A DNA stretch of 64,000 bases from GCA-2748575 sp965222725. Lineage in GTDB: Bacteria; Pseudomonadota; Gammaproteobacteria; Pseudomonadales; Ketobacteraceae. The stretch covers positions 6,200,001 to 6,264,000 of the forward strand of contig OZ244969.1 in the NCBI GenBank assembly GCA_965222725.1, written 5' to 3'. The notes below the pieces were generated by a model. That model worked only from the letters and a program-made list of their open reading frames with translations. It was not told the DNA's origin and made no database searches. The position numbers and the translations under genes are program-made. Positions 35,425-43,610 of the stretch are shown in pieces (position 1 is the first letter of the stretch; the number at the start of each line of letters is the position of its first letter).

Positions 35425-36294
35425 ATGAAAACTGTTTATAAAACCATCAACAGCTTTTGCTATGCGTTGCTTGTCGTGACAGGCGCATGCATTTTAACTG
35501 CCTGTCAGTCACTGCCGCCGGAACAGGCCTTTGCCAAAACCTATGGCGCCAACCTGCAATATGTTAACGGTGCCCCCTACAAGCACGCGGTTTATGTGAA
35601 TCCGCCCGCCTTTGCCATACAGACCGAACCACAACAGGCCCGCTATCTGCACGTGTATATCGAAGGCGATGCCAATGCCTTTGTAAACGGCAAGGTATCC
35701 GTTAACCCCACGCCGGATAACCCGCTGCTGCTTGCCCTGATGCAACAGGATCAGCAACCGGCTGTTTATCTTGGCCGGCCCTGTTATTTTAATCCGGCCG
35801 ATGATCAGTGCTCGCCCAATGTGTGGACCCGGCACCGTTACAGCAAAGCTGTTGTTAACAGTATGGCAGCCGCTCTGGAATCTTTCAGCGCCACTTACGA
35901 TGGCCTGGTGCTGATTGGCCATAGTGGCGGCGGCACGCTGGCAGCCCTGCTGGCGGAAAAAGTGCCAAAAACCCGCATGATCGTGACGCTGGCCGGCAAC
36001 CTGGATACCTTTTCCTGGGCTATCGAGCACAACTACCAGCCGTTAAAGGAATCTCTCAACCCCAATGACCGGCCACCGTTGCCCCAGCACATTATTCAGA
36101 TCCACTATGCCGGTGCCGACGACAAGGTGATTGATGCCGACTGGGTTCAGGCCTATGCTGAAAAGCAGCATCGCGCCGAGTTCCATCGCCTGCTGGCCGT
36201 CAATCATACTGAAGGCTGGCGTGAATTCTGGCCCCAGGTGCTCGACAAGCTGAAGCATTACGAGCAGTTCACCCGTTCCGGTCCGTCTTCGTAG
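35425..36294 (+). CDS. Predicted lipoprotein alpha/beta hydrolase
   Basis: A secreted serine hydrolase-like protein of unknown substrate. From the ATG at 35425 it has 289 residues. A lipoprotein signal peptide with Cys27 (LTAC) comes first, followed by an alpha/beta-hydrolase domain with the nucleophile elbow Gly-His-Ser167-Gly-Gly-Gly. A likely acid is in AGADDKVIDADW, and a catalytic His in AVNHTEGW, completing a triad. An upstream in-frame ATG at 35341 would add 28 residues before the signal peptide and is disfavoured. It is divergent from tagH. It could be an envelope esterase or a T6SS-linked lipase; no toxin or immunity partner is visible. Confidence 0.72.
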   Translation: MKTVYKTINSFCYALLVVTGACILTACQSLPPEQAFAKTYGANLQYVNGAPYKHAVYVNPPAFAIQTEPQQARYLHVYIEGDANAFVNGKVSVNPTPDNPLLLALMQQDQQPAVYLGRPCYFNPADDQCSPNVWTRHRYSKAVVNSMAAALESFSATYDGLVLIGHSGGGTLAALLAEKVPKTRMIVTLAGNLDTFSWAIEHNYQPLKESLNPNDRPPLPQHIIQIHYAGADDKVIDADWVQAYAEKQHRAEFHRLLAVNHTEGWREFWPQVLDKLKHYEQFTRSGPSS

Positions 36295-36433
36295 TTTTCG
36301 GACCTGCATCACAGCGCGGTCCACTGTGGCTCATTCCACCGGACATAAGGATACTGGCTTCACAGAATCAGATCTGGATCAATTCAACAATTAAAACGTG
36401 AATATTTAACAAAGAATTCACCGTTTGGCTTTG

Positions 36434-36439
36434 TATACT
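36434..36439 (+). promoter_or_regulatory. Candidate -10 box for the caspase lipoprotein gene
   Basis: TATACT (5 of 6 consensus) lies 33 bp before the chosen ATG, in an AT-rich stretch; no clear -35 box. Transcription would start near 36446, inside the longer open frame that begins with GTG at 36445. This supports the ATG at 36472. Confidence 0.4.
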
Positions 36440-36471
36440 GCTGAGTGAATCATTCAAGGGCGAGGTTTAAG

Positions 36472-38550
36472 ATGCAAACAACCATTACAAGAAGAGATGG
36501 GACAACCAGAAACGGCGCAATACCTGTATTCAGAGGCAACCCGCTGTATTTCGTACTCGCATTCGGCATGACACTGCTGGCGGGCTGTGCCACCACCGCG
36601 GCACCGGAAATACCGGAAGAGGCCCGCAACGCCGATGATCTGCTGATCATTGACTGTCTGCTGCCCGGGCAGGTGCGTCGTCTGGGATCCTACTCCACCT
36701 ATCTGACTGCCCGCCGCCCCATTAAAACCACTGCTTCTGACTGTGAAATCCGCGGTGGTGAATACGTTGCCTTTGACCGGGCGGATTATGCCACGGCCCT
36801 GAAAATCTGGTTGCCCATGGCCGATGCCGGCGACCCGGAAGCACAAACCTATGTGGGTGAGATCTTTGAAAAAGGCCTGGGTATCAAGCCGGATTACAGC
36901 ACCGCAGCCGCCTGGTACCGCAAAGCCGCCGAGCAGGGTTTTTCCCGCGCCCAGATCAATCTGGGCAACCTGTATGAGAAAGGCTGGGGTGTTCCCAAAG
37001 ACAAAGCCATTGCCCTGAACTGGTATCGCCGCGCCTCCGGCGTGCAGGATGACAGTCTGCAATATGCATCAACCGTAGAAATCACCTCCGAAGCACAGAA
37101 AGAACTGGACTCCCTGCGCGAGGAAGTGGCCTTCAAAAACAAACAGCTGGATGACCTGCGTTCGCAGCTGGCCAGCACCCAGCGCCAGCTGAAGGACAAG
37201 AAAGGCGATCTGCTGGCTGCCGAGCAAGCCCGCCACGACAAAGAAAAAGCACTGATCGCCCAACAATCGAAAGCCATTCACGAACAAAGCAAAGCGCTGA
37301 TCGAGCAACTGAAAGTGGAGCTGGCCAAGGCGTCTGCCGAGGTTACCGCGCAACAGGCCGAACTGGCAGAGCTGAATCAGGAAGCCAACGCCATGAGCGC
37401 CAAGATAGCCTCGGCCTCCAGCGAAGTGCAGGAAGAACAGATGCTGGTGGCAGCCAATGTGGACGCGCCCTCCATCGAGATCATTGATCCCCCCATGTCG
37501 CTGATGCGCGGCACACCCACCGTTCGCCTGCGTTCCGGCATTACCGAAAAGGAAGTGGTAGGTAAGATCAAGGCACCGTCCGGCCTGCAGGCATTTTACG
37601 TGAACGGCAACAAGGAACCGGTGGATGATTACAGCCTGTTCTGGGTAACCATTCCCGTTAAATCCGTGCGCAATCCGGTAAAACTGAAAGCGGTGGACGA
37701 CAAGGGCCGCGAAGTGGAATTTGATTTTTCTCTGGTGGCGGATCAGAAACCCCTGGACGATACCATTAAAGTCTCCCAGGCTGCGCCGCTCGATATTGAC
37801 CGCAATGTCACCCTGGGCCGTTACCACGCCCTGATTATCGGCAACAACCGCTATGCCTACTACCCGGATCTGGAAACGCCGATTAACGATGCCAAGGAAA
37901 CCGAAAAGATCCTGCGGGAGAAATTCGGCTTCAATACCACCATGCTCACCAATGCCACCCGCTACGACATTCTGTCGGCGCTGAACGACCTGCGGGAAAC
38001 CCTGACCGCTAACGACAACCTGCTGATCTACTATGCCGGCCACGGCGAGCTGGACGACGTGAACAATCGCGGCCACTGGCTGCCGGTGGATGCCGAACCG
38101 GGCAACAGCACCAACTGGATATCCAATGTGTCCATTTCCGATATTCTCAACACCATGCCCGCCAAGCATGTGATGGTGGTGGCAGATTCCTGTTATGCCG
38201 GTACCCTGTCCATGGCATCGGTACCCCGGATTAATGTGGACATGTCACCGGAAGCCCACGCCGAATGGGTGAAAATCATGTCCAAGGCCCGCGCCCGAAC
38301 CGTGCTCACCTCCGGCGGGATCGCCCCGGTACTGGATGGCGGCGGCAGCGGCCACTCGGTATTTGCCCGTGCCTTTATTGATACCCTGAACAAGGCCGAC
38401 GGCATTGTGGAAGGCCACTCGGTGTACCGCGAAGTACTGGGTAAAGTACGGGTTCGTGCCCGCGAGCTGAACCACGATCAGGTACCCGAATACGCACCGG
38501 CACGCTACGCCGGCCACGAAGCCGGGGAGTTTTTCTTCCAGTCGATTTAA
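36472..38550 (+). CDS. Caspase-fold (peptidase C14) lipoprotein with SEL1 repeats
   Basis: A 692-residue envelope protein. It has a lipoprotein signal with Cys39 (LLAGC), two to three SEL1/TPR-like repeats (about residues 105-195, such as AQTYVGEIFEKGLG and AQINLGNLYEKGWG), a long coiled coil (about 205-320), a beta-rich linker (about 330-430), and a caspase domain (about 445-690). The caspase domain carries the catalytic pair His524 (YYAGHGE) and Cys574 (VADSCYAGT). Both catalytic residues are present, so proteolysis is likely. A gagg ribosome site supports this start. It neighbours the kinase and the motif-repeat membrane protein at the T6SS edge. Substrate and role are unknown. Confidence 0.88.
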   Translation: MQTTITRRDGTTRNGAIPVFRGNPLYFVLAFGMTLLAGCATTAAPEIPEEARNADDLLIIDCLLPGQVRRLGSYSTYLTARRPIKTTASDCEIRGGEYVAFDRADYATALKIWLPMADAGDPEAQTYVGEIFEKGLGIKPDYSTAAAWYRKAAEQGFSRAQINLGNLYEKGWGVPKDKAIALNWYRRASGVQDDSLQYASTVEITSEAQKELDSLREEVAFKNKQLDDLRSQLASTQRQLKDKKGDLLAAEQARHDKEKALIAQQSKAIHEQSKALIEQLKVELAKASAEVTAQQAELAELNQEANAMSAKIASASSEVQEEQMLVAANVDAPSIEIIDPPMSLMRGTPTVRLRSGITEKEVVGKIKAPSGLQAFYVNGNKEPVDDYSLFWVTIPVKSVRNPVKLKAVDDKGREVEFDFSLVADQKPLDDTIKVSQAAPLDIDRNVTLGRYHALIIGNNRYAYYPDLETPINDAKETEKILREKFGFNTTMLTNATRYDILSALNDLRETLTANDNLLIYYAGHGELDDVNNRGHWLPVDAEPGNSTNWISNVSISDILNTMPAKHVMVVADSCYAGTLSMASVPRINVDMSPEAHAEWVKIMSKARARTVLTSGGIAPVLDGGGSGHSVFARAFIDTLNKADGIVEGHSVYREVLGKVRVRARELNHDQVPEYAPARYAGHEAGEFFFQSI

Positions 38551-38576
38551 CCCGCATTTAACGCCCCACCCCGCAC

Positions 38577-38610
38577 CCAACGGCAGGTAACAGCAATTAC
38601 CTGCCGTTGG
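38577..38610 (+). terminator. Strong hairpin after the caspase gene
   Basis: A perfect 14-bp inverted repeat (38577-38590 and 38597-38610) with a 6-base loop lies 26 bp after the stop. It is followed by cctatttata instead of a clean T run, so termination would be moderate. It separates the caspase gene from the next gene at 38690. Confidence 0.7.
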
Positions 38611-38689
38611 CCTATTTATACCCAGACCACGCCTTGCTAACATTAGCACCTTTGATCCTCAGGGATTTGAGCATTCAGGGGTAGCAGTT

Positions 38690-40042
38690 ATGGAAAAGGT
38701 AACCGACCTTTTCAAAGCATTCAGAAACAACGAGATAGACTACGAAGCGTTATTCGGATCACTGACCAAAATGCTGTCGGAAGATCCCCGGTTCGCCAAC
38801 CAGGCCATATCCACCCTGGATAACGCCCAGCAACTTACTCCTATCCCTGTCACCGACTTTATTCAGCTGCGCTCGCAACTGGAAAACACCGCAGAAACCT
38901 TTCAGCAACAGGGCGCCGCCGGCACCCCGGCCGACGGTGAAGCCACCAAGATCTTTGATGTGTCAGAAGCCACCCAGCGCCCGGCGGCTGGAAAGGCAGG
39001 CTCCGGCGATGCCACCCTGGTATCTGCCCCGGCACCGGAAGCCGACTTCCAGCCCCGGGACAATGGCGGCCCGCAAGCCGCCCCCCAGGCAAGCTCCGAG
39101 CCTGACTATCAGGACGAAGCCACCGTCATTATGCCCATGCCGCCCCGGCAGCCGGCAGCAGAGCGCCCCACGGCCGAAGCGACACCGCCGGCCATTCCCC
39201 TGGATCAGGATGACCAGGCCACACTGATTGCCACTCCAATCACCAACCCAGCGCCGGAACCCAGCCCCGCTCCCCAGCCGGCACCTGCAGCAGAATCCCA
39301 ACCGGCCCCGGCAAAGCCCACCGGCAGACCGCGCCAGCAGGATAAAAAGCCACCGGTCATGCTGCTGGCAGGCGCTGGCGGCCTGGTGCTGATTGTTATC
39401 CTGGCGCTGGTGCTCTGGCCAGGCGGTGAGGAGCAACCCAAAGTTGCCAGCCCGGAAACGCAAAGCCAGGAACCGGCAAACTCGCCCTGGCAATCCCGCC
39501 CCGCTGAACCTGAAGTTGCCGCTGAACCTGAACCGACCCCGGAAACCTTCGCGAACCCGGCTTTTGGTGAGCCAGAACCATCAGAGGTTGCGCCCGCCGT
39601 CAGCGAGAGCAGTATCGACCTGGGAACCAGCGGGGAAACAGCAGCAGAAACTGATTCCACAGCATTCCCCACAGAGACAACCGAAGCAGACACGGAATTC
39701 TTTGATGCCAGCAACAGCCTGCCGCAGGAAAGCACTGCCAGCTCTGAGCAGCCGGCAGAACCCGCGGTAAAGGATGAAGCCTATTTCATGAATCAGATTA
39801 AAGCGGCAGTAGCGGCCGACAAGCTGACCCCGGCCGAGCAACAGGGCACAGCCACTTTTTATCTGGTGGAATTAATCCGGCTGGACAAACACAGCGAGCA
39901 GATTTCTGAGGCACGCACCCTGATTTCCAAGCGCCACCTGGAGCTGGCCAAAACCGCCCGGGAAAACAGCGACTGGGATGGGGCGCAACAGCACCTGGAC
40001 GACGCCCTGAAAGTGCGCCTGCCGGACAGCTATCTGCCCTGA
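38690..40042 (+). CDS. Bitopic membrane protein with four A-T-x-[IV] motifs
   Basis: I do not recognise the family. The 450-residue protein has an N-terminal helical domain (1-75), a Pro/Ala-rich disordered cytoplasmic stretch, one membrane helix (about 222-243), a second disordered acidic stretch, and a C-terminal helical domain (about 362-450). The first stretch repeats a motif around Thr86, Thr109, Thr145 and Thr178 (EATKI, DATLV, EATVI, QATLI), each with Ile or Val at +2. This matches the TssL N-terminus (KT9II). The C-terminal domain resembles the end of the neighbouring kinase. A substrate or scaffold of that kinase that recruits FHA proteins is my inference. Convergent with the kinase gene (31-bp gap). 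Confidence 0.7.
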   Translation: MEKVTDLFKAFRNNEIDYEALFGSLTKMLSEDPRFANQAISTLDNAQQLTPIPVTDFIQLRSQLENTAETFQQQGAAGTPADGEATKIFDVSEATQRPAAGKAGSGDATLVSAPAPEADFQPRDNGGPQAAPQASSEPDYQDEATVIMPMPPRQPAAERPTAEATPPAIPLDQDDQATLIATPITNPAPEPSPAPQPAPAAESQPAPAKPTGRPRQQDKKPPVMLLAGAGGLVLIVILALVLWPGGEEQPKVASPETQSQEPANSPWQSRPAEPEVAAEPEPTPETFANPAFGEPEPSEVAPAVSESSIDLGTSGETAAETDSTAFPTETTEADTEFFDASNSLPQESTASSEQPAEPAVKDEAYFMNQIKAAVAADKLTPAEQQGTATFYLVELIRLDKHSEQISEARTLISKRHLELAKTARENSDWDGAQQHLDDALKVRLPDSYLP

Positions 40043-40073
40043 TGGGTTTACTGTAAGGCTTATGTGGCAGGGC

Positions 40074-41402
40074 TCACTGCATCAGCTGCTGCAGTTCCGC
40101 CACTTCGGGTTCGCCGGCAAAAATCTGGTTGGATAGCGCCAGGTGCTGGCGGGCTTCCTCTTTTTCACCCTGCATCCAGAGAATTCTGGCCCGCTTGAAA
40201 AAGCGATCCTTCACTTCTTCAATACCGGCTTTGGCCTTGAGGTTTTCCGGGTCTGTGTCCAGCACCAGCCGGTAGGCATCCAGCGCATTACTTCCCTGGG
40301 GAGACACCAGCCGGCCCACCATAAAATGGGCCTGAGCCACTTCCAGCAACCGGTCTACCCGTTCCTGCTCACGTTGTGACAGCTTGCTGGCTTGTGTTGT
40401 ATTTTGTGTTGAGGTCTGGGAGGTTACCGGGGTTGTCACCGCGGCTGTAGAGGTGCCGGCCTGCCCCGGGCCATCGCCCTTTTGCAGCAACCCCCAGGTT
40501 AATCCGCCGGCTATCACTATCACACCGGCCGCCACACCACCGCCGATATACCAGGGCGCCCGCGGGCCATAAACATGCTTGCCCTTGCGGCATTTTTCCA
40601 GGTCCGACTTGAATTCCGAGGCAGTCTGATAACGCTGATTGGCATTCTTTGCCAGCGCCTTTTTGATGACCTGATCAAAAGAAGACGGCAGATTCTTGTT
40701 CACCGAAGAGGGGTTAGCCGGCTTCTGATTGATCACATTATTGATAATGGCGGTAGACTGATCTGCCCGAAACGGCTTCTTACCCGTGAGCAGTTCATAC
40801 AACATTACCCCGGTGGAAAACAGATCCGAGCGGGCATCCACGCCGGCACCAATACATTGTTCCGGCGACATGTAAGACGGGGTCCCCAGCACGCTGCCCA
40901 CCTGGGTCAGCTCGGAGTTATCCATGCGAGCAATACCAAAATCCGCAATCTTGATAATGCCCTTGTTGGTGATAAAGATATTGGCGGGTTTGATATCCCG
41001 GTGAACGATACCGAACTCGTGCACATAGGCCAGCCCGTCGAGCACCGAGGAAATAATCTTGATGGCTTCGTCCTGGGAAAAGACCTGCTTTTCCTTGATC
41101 ACCGATTTAAGATCCCGGCCCTCCACAAACTCCATAACAAAGTAAGGGGTGCCCTGATACTGATCAAACTCGTAGATCCCCACAATGTTGGGATGGCTGA
41201 GCTTGCCGACGGCCTGGGCCTCGGTCTGGAAACGGCGCAGCATTTCCTGCCCCATTTCACTGTCCAGCAGGTTTTTGTGAATGGTCTTGATCGCCACCGG
41301 GCGGGCAATGTTGGGATCGAAGCCCTTGTACACCACCCCCATGGCGCCCTTACCCAGTACACCTTCAATATTATATTTACCGATGGAATCCGGTTGAGCC
41401 AT
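40074..41402 (-). CDS. Transmembrane Ser/Thr protein kinase (PpkA/PknB-like)
   Basis: A Hanks-type kinase likely to control the T6SS. The 442-residue protein has a full kinase domain (10-265): glycine loop 17-22 (GKGAMG), catalytic Lys39, HRD at 134-136, DFG at 154-156, and SPEQ in the activation segment. A basic juxtamembrane region, a membrane helix (about 284-305), and a periplasmic TPR-like domain (about 340-442) follow. There is no VWA domain as in Pseudomonas PpkA, so the name PpkA is functional only. The phosphatase PppA and FHA protein TagH lie in the same locus. Its C-terminal domain resembles that of the convergent membrane protein. Confidence 0.9.
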   Translation of the reverse strand: MAQPDSIGKYNIEGVLGKGAMGVVYKGFDPNIARPVAIKTIHKNLLDSEMGQEMLRRFQTEAQAVGKLSHPNIVGIYEFDQYQGTPYFVMEFVEGRDLKSVIKEKQVFSQDEAIKIISSVLDGLAYVHEFGIVHRDIKPANIFITNKGIIKIADFGIARMDNSELTQVGSVLGTPSYMSPEQCIGAGVDARSDLFSTGVMLYELLTGKKPFRADQSTAIINNVINQKPANPSSVNKNLPSSFDQVIKKALAKNANQRYQTASEFKSDLEKCRKGKHVYGPRAPWYIGGGVAAGVIVIAGGLTWGLLQKGDGPGQAGTSTAAVTTPVTSQTSTQNTTQASKLSQREQERVDRLLEVAQAHFMVGRLVSPQGSNALDAYRLVLDTDPENLKAKAGIEEVKDRFFKRARILWMQGEKEEARQHLALSNQIFAGEPEVAELQQLMQ

Positions 41403-41450
41403 ATCTCAATCTACTAATCTGCGAACTACTGACAACAAGGGAAGGCAGCC

Positions 41451-41729
41451 CTATTCCACGATTTTATAAACGTGATAGGCCTCGGGCAGGTACTGATCAA
41501 TACAGGTTCCCAGGTACTGATAGTTATCGGGGATACCATCGCCGGTGCGGAACACTTTGAGTTTGCAGGGTTCCTTGTCGATGGTCAGGTCGGCGGGCAC
41601 TTCCGCCCACAGGTAGATGGCGCGCTTGGGGATAATATATTCCACTGCCAGAAAGGTATGCTCCACCGGTAACACAATGGTCTGAGCTTCCTGGTCCGTG
41701 TTGACTTCAAATTTGTGAATGGTTCTCAT
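41451..41729 (-). CDS. DUF7352-like small protein
   Basis: A 92-residue beta-rich protein. The pattern (start MRTIHKFEV, a WAEVP strand, GDGIPDNYQYLGTCIDQYLPEAYHVYKI at the end) is like the DUF7352 family of small proteins often seen in phages and mobile DNA, from memory and not checked. No signal or membrane segment. It lies 48 bp upstream of the kinase on the same strand and may be co-transcribed with it. Function unknown. Confidence 0.6.
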   Translation of the reverse strand: MRTIHKFEVNTDQEAQTIVLPVEHTFLAVEYIIPKRAIYLWAEVPADLTIDKEPCKLKVFRTGDGIPDNYQYLGTCIDQYLPEAYHVYKIVE

Positions 41730-41833
41730 GAACAGCTCTCATCAACGGGAAAGGGTTAAGCAAACAGAATGGCGCCTATCTTACCGAACCTGCCAGAGTA
41801 TGGTAAGTGGCCTTATTCAGGTATTTGCGCTGA

Positions 41834-41983
41834 CTAGCTTAACCATTGATAGAGCGTGAACAGCAACACCCAGGAAACGCCGCCCATTAACAGACAGGGC
41901 CATAGCCGCGTTACAACGGGTGCCTGGCGTATCTCGGTAAATTCAGCATCACTTAACTCGGGCAGATGAGGTCTTGGACCCAT
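41834..41983 (-). CDS. 49-aa membrane peptide
   Basis: A short open frame of 49 residues. A polar start (MGPRPHLPELSDAEFTEIRQ) is followed by one hydrophobic helix (about 27-47, with WPCLLMGGVSWVLLFTLYQW). An agga ribosome site lies 7 bp before the ATG. It stands alone between the DUF7352-like gene (104 bp) and the coiled-coil protein gene (136 bp), with AT-rich flanks. No family recognised. Confidence 0.5.
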   Translation of the reverse strand: MGPRPHLPELSDAEFTEIRQAPVVTRLWPCLLMGGVSWVLLFTLYQWLS

Positions 41984-42119
41984 ATCGATGTCCTGTGTCT
42001 TTGTTATTGTATTGCCAAGCGATCAATCCTTAATTTAGCTGAATTTCACTGTGAGGCCAGTGATTTATATGGCTTTTGGCATAACACAGGATTAAATGAC
42101 GTTTTTTTGAACAAAAATC

Positions 42120-42440
42120 TCAGATTGTGACTGCCCACCAGGCAGCTACGCACGCTGCCGCAGCAATCGACGCGTAAAAAAACCAGCGGGGCACACCGGC
42201 AATGTGGCTATCCAGCGACTGCTTTTCCACATTTTTTCGCAGGTCCGTTACATTGCGGGTGATCTGCTTGGCTTTGATGAGTTTTTCGCGAATGGTTTCC
42301 AGCGTGGCCAGATCCTTTTCCAGCACGGAGCGCTGTTCGGGATCATCACAGGTTTTGATATTGGATTGAAAGCGGTCGATTTCCGCTTCGATTTTCAGGA
42401 GTTTTTCGTCAACTTCGTCGTGTAACTGGTTCAGTTCCAT
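42120..42440 (-). CDS. Coiled-coil, tail-anchored small protein
   Basis: Unknown function. The 106-residue protein is almost entirely helical and charged (about residues 1-80, coiled coil with heptad-like Leu/Ile), then has a C-terminal membrane helix (about 87-105, FFYASIAAAACVAAWWAV). It would be anchored in the inner membrane with its coiled coil in the cytoplasm. Isolated by hairpins and AT-rich DNA on both sides. Confidence 0.65.
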   Translation of the reverse strand: MELNQLHDEVDEKLLKIEAEIDRFQSNIKTCDDPEQRSVLEKDLATLETIREKLIKAKQITRNVTDLRKNVEKQSLDSHIAGVPRWFFYASIAAAACVAAWWAVTI

Positions 42441-42448
42441 AGTGTATT

Positions 42449-42475
42449 CGACGGGCCGGCACTGCCGGCCCGTCG
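42449..42475 (-). terminator. Large GC hairpin after the SDR gene
   Basis: A perfect 13-bp inverted repeat with a single central base (42449-42461, 42463-42475). It lies 22 bp after the stop of the minus-strand SDR gene and 8 bp before the next gene's start. No T run follows, so it may be a processing or pausing element or a binding site instead of an intrinsic terminator. Confidence 0.55.
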
Positions 42476-42497
42476 CCGTTGCGGTGAATTCGGTACC

Positions 42498-43490
42498 TCA
42501 GAGATAACCGTTTTCGCGGAACCAGCGCAGGGAATCACGAATGGAAATACGGACATCTCTGGGCTGATAGCCTAGCTGGTTGGCCGCCTTGGAGCAATCC
42601 ATGTAAATATACTGGGCCCCGTAACGCACGGCTCCCAGGGAAATAGGCGGCTTTTTGTGAGTTACATTTTTCGAAACCCACTCTGCCACCAGCGCTGTGC
42701 CTTCCAGCACGGTGGGCGATACCGGAATCATGCGCTCCTGCTGTTTGCCATCTATTTCCGACACCAGGCGGCAGAATTCCTGTGCCGACAGATTACGGTT
42801 GCCCAGAATATATTTTTCACCGGCCTTGCCTTTTTCAGCCGCCAGAATATGGCCGGCGGCCACATCGCGAACGTCCACCAGATTGAAACCGCCGGGTAAT
42901 TTCAATCGGGTCATGCCTTTTGCCATATTGATAATGATATCGCCGGTGGGTGTGGGGCCCACATCGCCGGGGCCAAAGGGAAAGGCGGGATTCACTACCG
43001 TCAGATTGAGTCCGTGTTCGGCAAAACCCAGGGCTTCCTGCTGGCTCAGGTATTTGCTTAACACATAGGGCGTTGCATCGTACTGATTGAATTCGGTGGT
43101 TTCATCCGATACATCCTGACCGGGCTTGATACCTATGGCAGACAGCGAACTGGTATACACCACTTTTTTCACGTCCGCAGATTCCAGACAGGACCAGAGC
43201 ATATTGCGGCTGCCCTGCATGTTCACTTCCCACAGGGGGCGCCAGTTTTCCATCCACACGGCATACACGGCAGCCAGATGAAATACGGTATCCACACCTT
43301 TGGTGATTTCTTTGGTAAAGGCTTTATCCAGCAGATCGCCCCGCACCACTTCGCTGACTTTGCCATCAATGTTTTTGGTGGCTTCGTTGGGCAATACGGC
43401 GGCGCGAATTTCCACGCCTTTCTGGTGAAGCTGGTCCACCACGTGGGAACCGATAAAGCCGGCGGCACCGGTGATCAGAACTTTTTTCAT
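42498..43490 (-). CDS. NAD(P)-dependent epimerase/dehydratase (extended SDR)
   Basis: An extended short-chain dehydrogenase of the dihydroflavonol-4-reductase/HpnA type. The 330-residue protein has the nucleotide-binding Gly-rich motif GAAGFIGSHV at its start, the catalytic Tyr-x-x-x-Lys (YVLSK near residue 160) and NPAFPFGPGD. Such enzymes reduce or epimerise sugar, sterol or hydroxy-ketone substrates; the substrate is not readable here. The ATG at 43490 has a gaggg ribosome site; a TTG 15 bases upstream does not. Upstream a hairpin separates it from the lipase foldase gene. Confidence 0.85.
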   Translation of the reverse strand: MKKVLITGAAGFIGSHVVDQLHQKGVEIRAAVLPNEATKNIDGKVSEVVRGDLLDKAFTKEITKGVDTVFHLAAVYAVWMENWRPLWEVNMQGSRNMLWSCLESADVKKVVYTSSLSAIGIKPGQDVSDETTEFNQYDATPYVLSKYLSQQEALGFAEHGLNLTVVNPAFPFGPGDVGPTPTGDIIINMAKGMTRLKLPGGFNLVDVRDVAAGHILAAEKGKAGEKYILGNRNLSAQEFCRLVSEIDGKQQERMIPVSPTVLEGTALVAEWVSKNVTHKKPPISLGAVRYGAQYIYMDCSKAANQLGYQPRDVRISIRDSLRWFRENGYL

Positions 43491-43554
43491 GCTTTCCCTC
43501 TGCAACAGGTATCGTCGTTATAATCCGTCGAGTTTAGCACGCGGGGGAATTTTC

Positions 43555-43596
43555 GCTTTTGACCCATGGGCACTGGTGGCGGCAATGGTCAAAAGC
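43555..43596 (-). terminator. Hairpin after the lipase foldase gene
   Basis: A 10-bp perfect inverted repeat (GCTTTTGACC/GGTCAAAAGC) with a 22-base loop lies 15 bp after the minus-strand foldase stop. It is followed on that strand by GAAAATTCC, not a T run. It is a weak terminator or operator for the SDR gene downstream. Confidence 0.45.
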
Positions 43597-43610
43597 ACAG
43601 CAACACGGCC

